This document shows positions 22,868 through 31,987 of a DNA stretch of 40,010 bases, one piece after another. A program made the translations under genes and the position numbers. Within the stretch, counting starts at the first letter, position 1; every line of letters begins with the position of its first letter. The notes under the pieces are model-generated. The model searched no databases, was not told the DNA's origin, and worked only from the letters and a program-made list of their open reading frames with translations. The stretch is from Deltaproteobacteria bacterium (GTDB lineage Bacteria; Desulfobacterota; Binatia; HRBIN30; JACQVA1), in the NCBI GenBank assembly GCA_016210005.1, contig JACQVA010000030.1, positions 1 through 40,010 of the forward strand, read 5' to 3'.

Positions 22868-23005
22868 TCACTGCAGCAGCCGCCACACCAGCCAGCAGAG
22901 CACTACCCACAGCGCGATACTGACCCACCCCGAGAGCACCGCCCCGAGCAGCATTGGCACCCCCGGGCCTTCCCACGTCCACAGCGATCGCTCAACCCGC
23001 AACAT
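22868..23005 (-). CDS. 45-aa single-pass membrane protein
   Basis: Short, overlooked gene: an ATG at 23005 preceded by aaaggagg 7-8 nt upstream, stop at 22868. The protein starts MLRVERSLWTWEGPGVPM and then has one hydrophobic segment (about 19-41) rich in Val, Leu and Trp. Its start overlaps the stop of the upstream family B gene (TGATG), so the two are coupled. Unknown function; it may anchor or modulate a partner from this operon. Confidence 0.7.
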   Translation of the reverse strand: MLRVERSLWTWEGPGVPMLLGAVLSGWVSIALWVVLCWLVWRLLQ

Positions 23006-23394
23006 CACCGCTCCTCCTTTCCCCGCCGATCCCCAACTCTCTGCCGGCGCTGCCAGCGCAAGACTTCAGCGCGCAAGTAGTCGCTGCTGATGCCCAATAC
23101 CGCACAAATCGTTTCAAATGAAAACACCCAACCCAGATCGCGGGAACTGATCCACTCCTCGGCATCGCGGAAGAGCCGCTGCCCTTGGATGCTGCGCGCA
23201 TCGGCGTAACTCTGATAGGCCCGCAGCGTGTCTTTCAGGATCGCCCACATCAGCCGCCGGATACCGTCATCGAGCCGGGCATCATCTAGCCGCGAGCGCT
23301 GCTCCAACGCGAAGCGCGAAATCCGCCGCGGCCAGGCCGCCGAGCCGTTTGCTGCCGGATGGCGCGCGAACTCCGATTCACCCTGTATCATCAC
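23005..23394 (-). CDS. Uncharacterised conserved protein, family copy B
   Basis: 129 aa, soluble and basic. It is a paralogue of the protein at 6901-7287: RRLMWAILKDTLRAYQSYADARS, DAEEWISSRDLGWVFSFETI and CAVLGISSDYLRAEVLRWQRR correspond block for block. The conserved 'W-x-FSF-x-x-IC-x-x-LGI-x-x-DY-x-R' segment looks like a helical recognition unit. The start is either GTG 23394 (7 nt after aaggag, preferred) or ATG 23391. It heads a four-gene operon with the small membrane protein, the DUF6502-like protein and a lipoprotein, and is divergent from the FG-GAP protein gene. Function unknown. Confidence 0.7.
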   Translation of the reverse strand: MMIQGESEFARHPAANGSAAWPRRISRFALEQRSRLDDARLDDGIRRLMWAILKDTLRAYQSYADARSIQGQRLFRDAEEWISSRDLGWVFSFETICAVLGISSDYLRAEVLRWQRRQRVGDRRGKEER

Positions 23395-23459
23395 CGCGGC
23401 TCTCCTTGACGCCGATGGCCGAAGCTGGTTTGGTTCGGCGCCTTTTTCTTACAACCTCG

Positions 23460-23477
23460 ATGGGAAATATATCCCAT
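23460..23477. promoter_or_regulatory. Palindrome in the divergent promoter region
   Basis: ATGGGA and TCCCAT arms (6 bp) flank AATATA, directly before the chosen ATG of the FG-GAP gene and 66 bp from the divergent family B gene. A 2-fold operator here could control both directions. Alternatively the ATG at 23460 is itself the start codon. Confidence 0.4.
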
Positions 23478-24836
23478 ATGATTAGGTGGCACAACCCACT
23501 TTTTCTCGGCGCCCTGATTCTCCTCGGGATCACCACAATCGGCGCGGGCGAACGCCGCGAGGCACCGGTCATCGACTTCGAGCGCAGCTTGACGGTTGGC
23601 ACCGAACCGTTGGCGCTGGTGGTCGGCGATTTCAACGGCGACGCGAACGCCGATTTGGCGGTGGCCAACTCCGGCGATGATTCCGTCTCGGTAATCCTTA
23701 GTCTCGGCGGGGGAACCTTTCGCGCCTCGGTCGCCTACGCCACCGGCCACAACCCGACAGCCCTCGCCAGCGCCGACGTTGACAACGACGGTAGCCCCGA
23801 CCTTCTGGTTGCAAGCGCCGGCGACGCCATGGTGAGCGTTTTGGCCGGCTCACCATCCGGGCACTTCAGCTCAGCGGGAAGCTTTCGGCTGGCGGCAGGA
23901 GCACGGGCTCTGGCTCTTGCCGACACCGACCGCGACGGCTGGCTCGACGTGGCGGTCTCCGACGGAAATCACTCGGTTGCTATATTGCGCGGCCAAGGGC
24001 AATTCCGCTTCGCCGCAGCCCTGGGGCTCTCCGCCGGCAACGCCCCCAACGCACTGGCTTTCGGCGACCTGGATACGGACGGGGTGGCCGACCTAGTGGT
24101 GGCCAACAACCTCGGCGGAAGCGTTTCCGTCTTCCGCGGCAATCCTGATGGGAGCTTTTCGCCGCCGGAAGAAGTGGCAGTCGGCGCCTTCCCCTCTTCG
24201 GTGACCGTGGCGGACGCCACCGCTGACCGGCGCCCGGACATTCTCGTCACCAACGAGCTCACCGATGAACTGGTTATTCTTCCGACCGGCCCTGACGGCG
24301 GCTTGGCCGCGGCGATCGTGCTGGCCACGGCCGGAGTACCCGAGCGCGCGGTGGTCCGCGATCTCAACGGCGACGCGATCCCGGATCTCGCCGTTGCCAA
24401 CAGCTTCAGCGACACGGTCTCGGCTTACGCTGGGGCCGGCGATGAAACATTCAGTGAGCCGATCGAGTTCCCCGTCGGGACTACGCCCTTCGATCTCGTC
24501 GCCGTCGACTTCAACGGCGACGGCAAAGCCGATCTGGCGACGGCGAATCTCGACGAGGACACGGTGACGGTGCTACTCAACACCAGCGACTTCGCGGTTA
24601 TCGCCGGCGACGCCGACAGCAGCGGGCAAGTCGACGGCGGCGACCTGGCTGCAACCGTCGAGGAGCTTTTCGACGGCGACGGCAACTCGCTGCTGCACTC
24701 CTCCGCCGGCCTATTCCCTGCGGGTGCGGGCGTCGACGCCGACGGCAATCGGCGAATCAGCGCCAGCGATTTGCCCGCGAACATTCGCTTGCGATCCGCT
24801 ACGGCGCGAAGCCGGCCCATCGACGCTGCACCTTGA
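23478..24836 (+). CDS. Secreted FG-GAP/VCBS repeat protein with dockerin-like C-terminus
   Basis: 452 aa. Signal peptide 1-23 (PLFLGALILLGITTIGAG). Seven or so repeats of about 45-48 residues follow, each carrying a calcium-type loop (D-F-N-G-D-A-N-A-D-L, D-V-D-N-D-G-S-P-D, D-L-D-T-D-G-V-A-D, D-L-N-G-D-A-I-P-D, D-F-N-G-D-G-K-A-D), as in seven-bladed integrin-like propellers. The C-terminus has two EF-hand-like loops (GDADSSGQVDGGDL and VDADGNRRISASDL), a dockerin-like pair. It is likely exported, binding surfaces or other proteins; no partner is evident. An alternative start at 23460 would add six residues. It is convergent with rplQ. Confidence 0.85.
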   Translation: MIRWHNPLFLGALILLGITTIGAGERREAPVIDFERSLTVGTEPLALVVGDFNGDANADLAVANSGDDSVSVILSLGGGTFRASVAYATGHNPTALASADVDNDGSPDLLVASAGDAMVSVLAGSPSGHFSSAGSFRLAAGARALALADTDRDGWLDVAVSDGNHSVAILRGQGQFRFAAALGLSAGNAPNALAFGDLDTDGVADLVVANNLGGSVSVFRGNPDGSFSPPEEVAVGAFPSSVTVADATADRRPDILVTNELTDELVILPTGPDGGLAAAIVLATAGVPERAVVRDLNGDAIPDLAVANSFSDTVSAYAGAGDETFSEPIEFPVGTTPFDLVAVDFNGDGKADLATANLDEDTVTVLLNTSDFAVIAGDADSSGQVDGGDLAATVEELFDGDGNSLLHSSAGLFPAGAGVDADGNRRISASDLPANIRLRSATARSRPIDAAP

Positions 24837-24854
24837 GCGTGACTGCTTGCTTTG

Positions 24855-24872
24855 GGCTGGGGCAACCCAGCC
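24855..24872. terminator. Short hairpin between the FG-GAP gene and rplQ
   Basis: 7-bp GC-rich stem with a GCAA tetraloop on the plus strand (24855-24861 with 24866-24872). It lies between convergent genes, at the end of the ribosomal super-operon. There is no U-tract on either strand, so termination efficiency is doubtful. Confidence 0.4.
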
Positions 24873-24896
24873 GATATGAGACTAAGTGCGGACTGG

Positions 24897-25337
24897 CTAC
24901 CGCTGCGGCTGCGCCGCCTTCTTCTGTCGCGCGCGCTCGCGGCGAGCACGCTTGCGCTCGGCCTCGGTCTTACCCGCTTCACTGCGTTCGGTCAGTTCGA
25001 CCAGCGACAGTGGCGCGGCATCGCCACGGCGCATACCGATCTTGATGATGCGGGTGTAACCACCCGGGCGCTCGCGAAAACGTGGGGCGAGGTCATCGAA
25101 GAGCTTGCGTACTGCGGCCGCGCTGCGCACGAAAGCCAGGGCTTGTCTGCGAGCGTGCAGGGTGCCGCGTTTCCCCAGCGTGATCATGCGGTCGGCGTAA
25201 GAGCGCAGCTCCTTAGCCTTGGCGTCGGTAGTGCGCACGCTTTCGTGCTCGATCAAGGACGTGACCAGGTTGCGAAAAAGTGCCTTGCGGTGCGCACTGG
25301 TCCGGTTAAGCTTTCGTCCAGAATTTAGGTGTCGCAT
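24897..25337 (-). CDS. rplQ: Ribosomal protein L17
   Basis: 146 aa: [20 protein letters not shown] start, the family R-x-x-AD-x-x-I-T-L-x-K-R/G region and [26 protein letters not shown]. It ends in a basic, charged tail (about 117-146) longer than in E. coli L17 (127 aa). It binds 23S rRNA near the exit tunnel. Last gene of the alpha operon segment, 49 nt after rpoA. The ATG at 25337 fits the family start; the frame is open further upstream without homology. Confidence 0.97.
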   Translation of the reverse strand: MRHLNSGRKLNRTSAHRKALFRNLVTSLIEHESVRTTDAKAKELRSYADRMITLGKRGTLHARRQALAFVRSAAAVRKLFDDLAPRFRERPGGYTRIIKIGMRRGDAAPLSLVELTERSEAGKTEAERKRARRERARQKKAAQPQR

Positions 25338-25386
25338 GGCTGCTTCCGAGTGTTTCTGCCGTCCGCGCTTCGCCTGACCGGCGCGC

Positions 25387-26409
25387 TCAGACCGACTCGC
25401 GTTCCTTGGCCATACGCCGGTCAAGTTCTTCACGAGGCGGGAAGTTCTCGATGCGCATGCCGAAATCCAACCCCATCTCGTGGAGGATTTCTTTGATTTC
25501 GTTGAGCGACTTGCGCCCGAAGTTCTTGGTCTTCAGCATTTCACCTTCGGATTTGCGCACCAACTCACCGATGTACTTGATGTCGGCGTTTTGCAGGCAG
25601 TTGGCCGCCCGCACCGAAAGCTCGAGTTCGGCAACGCTGCGGAAGAGATTTTCGTTGAGCGAGGGCTGCCGCTCCTCGGAGACTTCCGCCATCTCGGTCG
25701 ATTCTTCGAAGTTCACGAACACGCCCAGCTGGTCTTGGAGGATGCGGGCGGCGTAGGCCACCGCGTCATCGGGTCGGACGCTACCGTCGGTCCAGATTTC
25801 TAGCGTAAGCTTGTCGTAATCGGTTCGCTGTCCGACGCGGGCGTTGGTGACCGTGTAATTGACTTTGCGGACGGGCGAGAACACCGCATCGATCGGGATG
25901 GTGCCGACCGGGGCATCTTCCTCCTTGTTACGTTCGGCGGCGACGTAGCCGCGCCCGGTGCGAACGCTGAGGTCCATGTCGAGCTTGCCCTCTTTGGAGA
26001 GCGTGGCGATGTGCAGGGCCGGGTTGAGCACCTCCAGGTTGGGCCCACCCTGGATATCGCCGGCCTTGATTTCGCCCGGCCCTTTGGCCTCGATTCGGGC
26101 GTTCTCTTGTAGGCCGTCGTGCAGGCGCAGGCGTACTTCCTTGAGGTTCAGCACGATGTCGGTAACGTCCTCCAGGACACCCGGTACGGTGGAGAACTCG
26201 TGCAACACGCCCTTGATGCGCACCGCGCTGATAGCTGCGCTCTGCAGCGATGACAGCAGCACGCGGCGCAGCGCGTTCCCGATGGTGATTCCGAACCCGC
26301 GCTCGAAGGGCTCGCCGACGAACTTGCCATAAGTCGCCGTCAGGGTCTTCTCATCGGCCTCGAGTTTCTTTGGCTTCAGCAGATCGCGCCAGTTGCGTTG
26401 TGGCTGCAT
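25387..26409 (-). CDS. rpoA: RNA polymerase alpha subunit
   Basis: 340 aa. The N-terminal domain (about 1-235: [25 protein letters not shown]) forms the dimer platform for RNA polymerase assembly. A linker leads to the C-terminal domain (about 260-325: [40 protein letters not shown]), which contacts UP elements and activators. A ggaggt site precedes the start. Standard position between rpsD and rplQ. Confidence 0.98.
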   Translation of the reverse strand: MQPQRNWRDLLKPKKLEADEKTLTATYGKFVGEPFERGFGITIGNALRRVLLSSLQSAAISAVRIKGVLHEFSTVPGVLEDVTDIVLNLKEVRLRLHDGLQENARIEAKGPGEIKAGDIQGGPNLEVLNPALHIATLSKEGKLDMDLSVRTGRGYVAAERNKEEDAPVGTIPIDAVFSPVRKVNYTVTNARVGQRTDYDKLTLEIWTDGSVRPDDAVAYAARILQDQLGVFVNFEESTEMAEVSEERQPSLNENLFRSVAELELSVRAANCLQNADIKYIGELVRKSEGEMLKTKNFGRKSLNEIKEILHEMGLDFGMRIENFPPREELDRRMAKERESV

Positions 26410-26449
26410 TGATACCTCCGCGGCAGTGACCGTGATGCGGCTCGCACGC

Positions 26450-27076
26450 CTACTTCGAGTACAGCTCGACGACGAGCTTCTCGTTGATGGGCATGGTCAA
26501 ATCGGCTCGTGTCGGCAGCGCCTTCACGCGGGCCGAAAAGCTCTCGCGCTGGACTTCGAGCCACTCGGGGGTTCCGCGCCGCTCGGCCTGAGCCAGTGCT
26601 TCCTGAATTCGCGCCACCGAGCGGCTGGGTTCGCGCACACTCACCACCTGCCCGGGCTTGAGCAGGAATGACGGGATATTGACCGCGCGGCCGTCGACAG
26701 CGAAGTGGCCGTGGCGCACCAGTTGGCGCGCCTCTGCCCGCGAGGTGGCAAAACCCATGCGATACACCATGTTGTCGAGCCGACGTTCGAGCAGCACCAG
26801 CAGGGCCTCGCCGGTGATCCCGCGGGAGCGTTCCGCCATCTCGAAGTAGCGGCGGAACTGCCGCTCGAGCAGGCCGTACATGCGCTTGACTTTCTGTTTC
26901 TCGCGCAGCTGAACTGCATACTCCGAGAACCGCACCCGGCCCTGGCCGTGGTCGCCGGGCGGGTAGTTGCGCCGCTCGATCGCGCACTTGTCGGTATAAC
27001 AGCGCTCGCCTTTGAGAAAGAGCTTGAGCCCTTCACGCCGGCAGAGCCGGCAGACCGAATCGGTATAGCGTGCCAC
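26450..27076 (-). CDS. rpsD: Ribosomal protein S4 (zinc-type)
   Basis: 208 aa from the GTG at 27076, which follows a ggaggt site; that codon rather than the ATG at 27121 gives the family start [16 protein letters not shown]. Cysteines C9-x2-C12-x13-C26-x4-C31 form a zinc knuckle, so this is the zinc-binding form. An S4 RNA-binding domain lies around 97-160 ([20 protein letters not shown]). It nucleates 30S assembly and in many bacteria autoregulates this operon. Confidence 0.97.
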   Translation of the reverse strand: MARYTDSVCRLCRREGLKLFLKGERCYTDKCAIERRNYPPGDHGQGRVRFSEYAVQLREKQKVKRMYGLLERQFRRYFEMAERSRGITGEALLVLLERRLDNMVYRMGFATSRAEARQLVRHGHFAVDGRAVNIPSFLLKPGQVVSVREPSRSVARIQEALAQAERRGTPEWLEVQRESFSARVKALPTRADLTMPINEKLVVELYSK

Positions 27077-27090
27077 GGTACCTCCTCGAC

Positions 27091-27528
27091 CTACACCCGG
27101 CGCCGTTTCGGCGGACGGCAACCGTTGTGGGGAATTGGGGTTACATCCTTGATCAGCGAGATGGTGAAGCCGGCGGCTTGCAGGGCGCGCAGCGCCGATT
27201 CGCGCCCGGAGCCCGGCCCTTTCACCAGCACTTGCACCGAGCGCACGCCGGATTCGACGGCCTTCTTGGCCGCGCTCTCCGCCGCCATCTGGGCGGCAAA
27301 CGGCGTCCCTTTGCGCGAGCCTTTCAGCCCGACCGAGCCCGCGCTGGCCCAGGCGATCACTCCGCCGGTCGGATCAGTAATGGTCACGATCGTGTTGTTG
27401 AAGGTCGAGTGCACGTGGGCGACTCCCTCGCTGACGACCCGCTTGGCCTTCTTGCGCTTGGGCGTGGCGACCTTATCGGCTGCCTTGTCGGGGGCCTTGG
27501 TCTTATCGCTGGTTTCTTCTTTCGCCAT
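27091..27528 (-). CDS. rpsK: Ribosomal protein S11
   Basis: 145 aa. It has the family core [36 protein letters not shown] and the C-terminal [14 protein letters not shown]. The first 28 residues are a Lys/Ala/Asp-rich extension, longer than the usual start. It lies on the 30S platform. 26 nt after rpsM. Confidence 0.97.
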   Translation of the reverse strand: MAKEETSDKTKAPDKAADKVATPKRKKAKRVVSEGVAHVHSTFNNTIVTITDPTGGVIAWASAGSVGLKGSRKGTPFAAQMAAESAAKKAVESGVRSVQVLVKGPGSGRESALRALQAAGFTISLIKDVTPIPHNGCRPPKRRRV

Positions 27529-27554
27529 CGCGTCTATCTTCCTTTCCGTGCCGC

Positions 27555-27938
27555 TCAGCCCTTCGACGGTGGTGGCTTCTTGCCGGCGATTGCCCGCCGC
27601 GGGCCTTTGCGGGTACGGGCATTGGTATGGGTGCGCTGGCCACGCACCGGCAGATTGCGCCGGTGACGCAGACCGCGATAGCTGCCGATATCCATGAACC
27701 GCTTGATACTCATGGCGATCTCGCGGCGCAGGTCGCCTTCCACCTTATGCGCCTGATCGATCACCTGGCGGATGCGCACGACTTCCTCGTCGCTCAAAGC
27801 GTCGCTCTTGGTGTTGCGATCGACTCTGGCCTCGTCCAGGATCTTGTTCGCGGCCGACCGTCCGATACCGAAGATATAAGTCAGCGCGACTTCCACGCGC
27901 TTGTTGCGCGGCAAATCGACGCCAGCAATTCGTGCCAT
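27555..27938 (-). CDS. rpsM: Ribosomal protein S13
   Basis: 127 aa: [26 protein letters not shown] start, and the C-terminal RNA-binding tail [34 protein letters not shown]. It sits in the 30S head and contacts P-site tRNA and the 50S bridge. Follows rpmJ after 12 nt. Confidence 0.97.
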   Translation of the reverse strand: MARIAGVDLPRNKRVEVALTYIFGIGRSAANKILDEARVDRNTKSDALSDEEVVRIRQVIDQAHKVEGDLRREIAMSIKRFMDIGSYRGLRHRRNLPVRGQRTHTNARTRKGPRRAIAGKKPPPSKG

Positions 27939-27950
27939 ATTCTGCCTCGC

Positions 27951-28064
27951 TCAGCCTTGGCGCTGTTTATGGCGCGCGTTGGTGCACAGGATACGCACCA
28001 CCCCTTGGCGGCGCACCACCTTGCAATTCTTGCAAATCTTCTTGACCGATGCCCGTACTTTCAC
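27951..28064 (-). CDS. rpmJ: Ribosomal protein L36 (zinc-type)
   Basis: 37 aa, from a GTG at 28064 ([10 protein letters not shown]). Zinc ligands C11-x2-C14 and C27-x4-H32 are all present. It is the smallest 50S protein. It lies between map and rpsM; infA, which often stands just before it, is not here. Confidence 0.95.
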   Translation of the reverse strand: MKVRASVKKICKNCKVVRRQGVVRILCTNARHKQRQG

Positions 28065-28089
28065 GGTTCAACTCCAGTTCCCGGCTCTG

Positions 28090-28851
28090 TTACACGGCGC
28101 TGAGCACATACGGCCCGGCATCGGTGACCGCCACCGAATGCTCGAAATGGGCGGAGCGCTTGCCGTCACGGGTAACCGCCGTCCAGCCGTCTTGCTTGAC
28201 GACCACCTCCGGGCCGCCGGCGTTGACCATGGGTTCGATGGCCAAGACCATGCCGGCCCGCAAACGCGGCCCGCGATCGCGGGTACCGAAGTTAGGCACC
28301 TGAGGGTCTTCATGCAAGCGCTTGCCGATGCCGTGACCGACGAAGTCGCGCACCACGGAGAAGCCATTGCGTTCGACGTGCTCCTGGATGGCGAACGAGA
28401 TGTCGCCGATCCGCTTGCCGACGCAGACCTCCCGAATGGCAGCGTCCAACGACTGTTGCGTAATCTGCAGCAGTCGCTCGTCATCCCGGCTCACTGTTCC
28501 CACCGCAACGGTGGTCGCGGCATCGCCGAAATAGCCTTCGTAGCACACACCGAAGTCAAGGCTCACAATGTCTCCTTCTTGCAGCACCCGTGCTTCGCTC
28601 GGTATCCCGTGCACCACCTCCTCATTGATCGAGACACACACCGATTTGGGGAACACTCGACCCGCCACCTCATAGCCCTTGAACGCCGGCCGCGCCTTGT
28701 GTTTGCGCGTCAGCTCCTCGGCCAGGCGATCGAGCACGCCAGTGGTCACGCCGGGGCGAATCCGCGCTCTCAACTCGGCCAAAACCTCGGCGACTATGAC
28801 GTTGGCCCGGCGCATGATGTCGATCTCTTCCCATGACTTCAGGACAATCAT
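28090..28851 (-). CDS. map: Methionine aminopeptidase type I
   Basis: 253 aa. Removes the initiator methionine from new proteins in the cytosol. Metal ligands of the pita-bread fold are visible: LDFGVCYEGYFGDAA (two Asp), VGHGIGKRLHEDP (His), MVLAIEPMV (Glu) and the final ...HFEHSVAVTD (Glu). The start overlaps the adk stop by 4 nt (28848-28851), indicating coupling. It lacks the N-terminal SH3-like or zinc extension of longer types. Confidence 0.96.
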   Translation of the reverse strand: MIVLKSWEEIDIMRRANVIVAEVLAELRARIRPGVTTGVLDRLAEELTRKHKARPAFKGYEVAGRVFPKSVCVSINEEVVHGIPSEARVLQEGDIVSLDFGVCYEGYFGDAATTVAVGTVSRDDERLLQITQQSLDAAIREVCVGKRIGDISFAIQEHVERNGFSVVRDFVGHGIGKRLHEDPQVPNFGTRDRGPRLRAGMVLAIEPMVNAGGPEVVVKQDGWTAVTRDGKRSAHFEHSVAVTDAGPYVLSAV

Positions 28852-29501
28852 CGGGCTGGTGAAATCTGCGCCACGATCCGTCCGAACACCTGCTCGGCGC
28901 CACCGCCACCATCGACCTCGCGCAGCAGGCCGCGGGTGCGGTAATACTCCAGCAGCGGCGCGGTCGCCCGATCATACACGTCCAGCCGCGCCGCGATAGT
29001 GCTTTCCCGGTCGTCATCGCGCTGGTACAGCTCCGCGCTACACTTGTTGCACCGGCCGCTGTTCAGCGGTGGATCGAAGACGACATGGTACATTGCCCCA
29101 CAGCCCCGGCAGGTACGCCGGCCGCTCAGGCGTGCGATGAGATCGGCGCGGGCCACGCCCAGGCTGACAACATGATCGATCATCTTGCGCAGTCCGGCCA
29201 GCATCGGCGACAGCACTTCGGCCTGCGGCACGTTGCGGGGGAAGCCGTCGAGAATGAAGCCGGCTTGGCAGTCGCTCTGGCGCACGCGCTCTTCGATAAT
29301 ACGTACCACCAGCTCATCCGGCACCAGTTCGCCTTGCTCCATGAAGCGTTGCGCTCGCAGCCCCGTCTCGGTCTTGCGGTGGACCGCTTCGCGCAGCAAA
29401 TCGCCCGACGAGATGTGCGGCAGCTCAAAGCGCCGCTGCAGGAACTTCGCCTGTGTCCCTTTGCCGGCGCCCGGCGGGCCAATCAAAATCAGTTGCACCA
29501 C
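28848..29501 (-). CDS. adk: Adenylate kinase (zinc LID type)
   Basis: 217 aa. Converts ATP + AMP to two ADP. P-loop GPPGAGKGT at 8-16, NMP-binding helix SSGDLLREAV, DGFPRN motif, and a LID domain with four cysteines (RTCRGCG ... GRCNKCSAELYQRDDD, about 130-155) that bind zinc, the long form. Lies between secY and map in the usual order; 16 nt after the secY stop. Confidence 0.96.
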   Translation of the reverse strand: MVQLILIGPPGAGKGTQAKFLQRRFELPHISSGDLLREAVHRKTETGLRAQRFMEQGELVPDELVVRIIEERVRQSDCQAGFILDGFPRNVPQAEVLSPMLAGLRKMIDHVVSLGVARADLIARLSGRRTCRGCGAMYHVVFDPPLNSGRCNKCSAELYQRDDDRESTIAARLDVYDRATAPLLEYYRTRGLLREVDGGGGAEQVFGRIVAQISPAR

Positions 29502-29517
29502 GCGGCCTCGCCCTGCC

Positions 29518-30825
29518 CTATCGGCGTCCTCGCAGCCGCCCGCCGCGCATGAATCCCTGGTAGCTGCGGGTCAGCATGTGGGTTTCCATCTGTGCCACGG
29601 TATCCAAGGCCACACCCACCACAATCATCAACGCCGTCCCACCGAAGAAGAACGGCACGTTCAACTGCTGCACCAACAACGTCGGCAGCACGCAGACGGC
29701 GGCCACGTAAAGGGCGCCTCCCAGCGTGATGCGAACTAACACGCGGTCGATATACTCGGCGGTGCGCGGACCCGGCCGAATGCCGGGAATGTAGCCCCCG
29801 AACTTCTTCATGTTCTCGGCGACGTCGCTGGTGTTGAAGGTTACCGCCGTATAGAAATAACAGAAGAAGATAATCAGCCCAACGTACAGCAGTTCGTAGG
29901 ACCACCCCCCGGGGCGCATATACTCGGCCACCGTTTGCGCCCAGGGCGTTTCCAAGAAGCCGGCAATGGTGGCCGGGAAGACCAGCAGCGACGAGGCGAA
30001 GATCGGCGGGATCACCCCCGAGGTGTTCACCTTCAGCGGCAAGTGCGAACTCTGCCCGCCGTACATACGGCGGCCGACGACCCGCTTGGCGTACTGCACC
30101 GGGATCCGGCGCTGGCCGCGCTCGCAGATGATGATGAAGCCAACCACCGCGACCATGAAGGCCAGCAAGCCGATCAGCACGAATATGCTCAGCTCGCCTT
30201 CGCGTAAGAAGTCGTAGGTTGACGTCATGGCCGACGGCAGGGCGGCAACGATGCCGGCAAAGATGATCAGCGAAATCCCATTGCCGATGCCGCGCTCGGA
30301 GATCTGCTCGCCCAGCCACATGATGAAAGCCGTCCCCGAACTGAGCGTGATCATGGTCATCAGCCGGAAACTCCAACCCGCGGCGAACACCACCGGGCTG
30401 CCGGTTGGCGCCTGCGCACGTTCGAGGCCGACGCTGATGAAGAACCCCTGCACCAGCGCCAGGACCACGGTTCCGTAACGGGTATATTGGGTGATCTTGC
30501 GCCGGCCGGCCTCGCCCTCTTTGGAGAGAGCTTCGAGATGCGGCACCACCACGGTCAGCAGCTGCAAGATGATCGAGGCGCTGATGTAAGGCATGATCCC
30601 GAGCGCAAAGATCGAGAACTGCTCCAGCGCTCCGCCTGACATCAGATTGACGAAGCCGAACAGGGTGCTGCGCTGGGCCTCGAAGAACGCGGCCATCGCC
30701 GCCCCATCGATTCCCGGGGTCGGGATCGCGACTCCCAAGCGGTAGACCGCCAGCAGGCCGAACGAGAACAGCAGCCGCCGGCGCAGCTCGGGGATCTTGG
30801 AGGCGCTTTGAAAACCCTCAAGCAC
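29518..30825 (-). CDS. secY: Protein translocase channel subunit SecY
   Basis: 435 aa from the GTG at 30825. That start is preferred because a ggaggt site lies 8 nt upstream; the earlier GTG at 30843 would place this site inside the gene. Ten transmembrane segments, with the plug and hydrophobic pore ring ([29 protein letters not shown]) and the cytoplasmic loop [20 protein letters not shown]. It forms the Sec channel with SecE/SecG. Its start overlaps the rplO stop by 8 nt. Confidence 0.97.
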   Translation of the reverse strand: MLEGFQSASKIPELRRRLLFSFGLLAVYRLGVAIPTPGIDGAAMAAFFEAQRSTLFGFVNLMSGGALEQFSIFALGIMPYISASIILQLLTVVVPHLEALSKEGEAGRRKITQYTRYGTVVLALVQGFFISVGLERAQAPTGSPVVFAAGWSFRLMTMITLSSGTAFIMWLGEQISERGIGNGISLIIFAGIVAALPSAMTSTYDFLREGELSIFVLIGLLAFMVAVVGFIIICERGQRRIPVQYAKRVVGRRMYGGQSSHLPLKVNTSGVIPPIFASSLLVFPATIAGFLETPWAQTVAEYMRPGGWSYELLYVGLIIFFCYFYTAVTFNTSDVAENMKKFGGYIPGIRPGPRTAEYIDRVLVRITLGGALYVAAVCVLPTLLVQQLNVPFFFGGTALMIVVGVALDTVAQMETHMLTRSYQGFMRGGRLRGRR

Positions 30826-31267
30826 GGGTGATGACCTCCGCACGGCCGCCAGCCGCCTCGATGCTCGCCTTGGCGCTGCCGCTGAACTTGTGCGCGTGCA
30901 CCGTCAGCGCTTTCGTCAACTGGCCCTCACCGAGGATCTTGACCGGCAGGCCCCGCCGCACGACCCGGCGCTGCGCCAGCTGGTCGGGATCAACGGTAGC
31001 CCCGCCCTCGAAGCGTTCTTCCAGCGTGGCCAAGTTGACGATGGCGAAGGACCGGCGGGTCGGGTTCTTGAACCCGTGCTTGGGCAGCCGGCGTTGCAGC
31101 GGCATCTGGCCGCCTTCATAACCCGGCGGGGTGTTGCCGCCCGAGCGCGCCCCGCGCCCCTTGTGTCCGCGGCATGAGGTCTTGCCATGGCCCGAGCCCG
31201 GCCCACGGCCCACGCGCTTGCGTTTCTTATTCGCGCCGCGGGCGGGGGTGAGATTGCTGAGGTTCAT
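30818..31267 (-). CDS. rplO: Ribosomal protein L15
   Basis: 149 aa: [34 protein letters not shown], in shorter blocks, the family Gly/Arg-rich N-terminus, then [19 protein letters not shown]. Late-assembling 50S protein. The ATG directly abuts the rpmD stop (TAG-ATG). Confidence 0.97.
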   Translation of the reverse strand: MNLSNLTPARGANKKRKRVGRGPGSGHGKTSCRGHKGRGARSGGNTPPGYEGGQMPLQRRLPKHGFKNPTRRSFAIVNLATLEERFEGGATVDPDQLAQRRVVRRGLPVKILGEGQLTKALTVHAHKFSGSAKASIEAAGGRAEVITRA

Positions 31268-31453
31268 CTACGACTCCACCTCGATCAAGTGCAGCACCTT
31301 ACGAATCAAGCCACGCACCTGGTCGCTTTCGCGCACGATGACGGTTCGACCCACGCGGGTCAAACCCAAGCCGCGCAAGCTATCGCGCTGCCGCGTGGTT
31401 TGGCCGATCGGGCTGCGCTTGAGAGTGACCTTGAGCATCCGCGTTTCGCCCAT
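31268..31453 (-). CDS. rpmD: Ribosomal protein L30
   Basis: 61 aa: MLKVTLKRSPIGQTTRQRDS, then LRGLGLTRVGRTVIVRES, the compact L30 ferredoxin-like fold. A gaggg site precedes the ATG. Two nt after rpsE. Present in this lineage, although many bacteria have lost it. Confidence 0.95.
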   Translation of the reverse strand: MGETRMLKVTLKRSPIGQTTRQRDSLRGLGLTRVGRTVIVRESDQVRGLIRKVLHLIEVES

Positions 31454-31455
31454 GG

Positions 31456-31974
31456 CTACCCTCTGATCTCCTCCAGCGTGCGGCCGCGAGCCGCCGCAAT
31501 TTCTTCCGGTGCGCGCAGGGTTCGCAGCGCCTCCATGGTCGCCTTCACCATGTTGTGCGGATTATTCGAGCCGAGGCACTTGGTGAGCACGTTACGCACA
31601 CCGGCCAACTCGACCACCGCGCGAACGCCGCCGCCAGCGATCACACCGGTGCCGTCGCCGGCCGGGCGCAACAGTACGTGGCCGGCGCCGAAGTGGCCCT
31701 GCACCTCGAACGGGATCGTTCCTCCCGCCAGCGGCACGGTGAGCAGACCCTTCTTGGCGTGTTCGATGCCCTTACGAATGGCCTCGGGCACTTCGTTGGC
31801 TTTGCCGAGGCCGTAGCCGACGTGGCCGTTGCCATCGCCCAGCACCACCAGGGCGCTGAAGCTGAAGCGGCGGCCGCCTTTGACGACCTTGGCGACGCGA
31901 TTGATTTGCACCACCTTCTCTTTGAGTTCCAGACCGTGCGCCTCAATGCGCTCGCGTGCTCTGCCGAATGCCAT
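31456..31974 (-). CDS. rpsE: Ribosomal protein S5
   Basis: 172 aa from the ATG at 31974, which follows an aaggag site; the upstream frame to 32010 lacks homology. Double-stranded RNA-binding N-domain ([42 protein letters not shown]) and the C-terminal S5 domain ([22 protein letters not shown]). Works in decoding accuracy with S4. Confidence 0.97.
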   Translation of the reverse strand: MAFGRARERIEAHGLELKEKVVQINRVAKVVKGGRRFSFSALVVLGDGNGHVGYGLGKANEVPEAIRKGIEHAKKGLLTVPLAGGTIPFEVQGHFGAGHVLLRPAGDGTGVIAGGGVRAVVELAGVRNVLTKCLGSNNPHNMVKATMEALRTLRAPEEIAAARGRTLEEIRG

Positions 31975-31987
31975 GGTCGCTCCTTGC

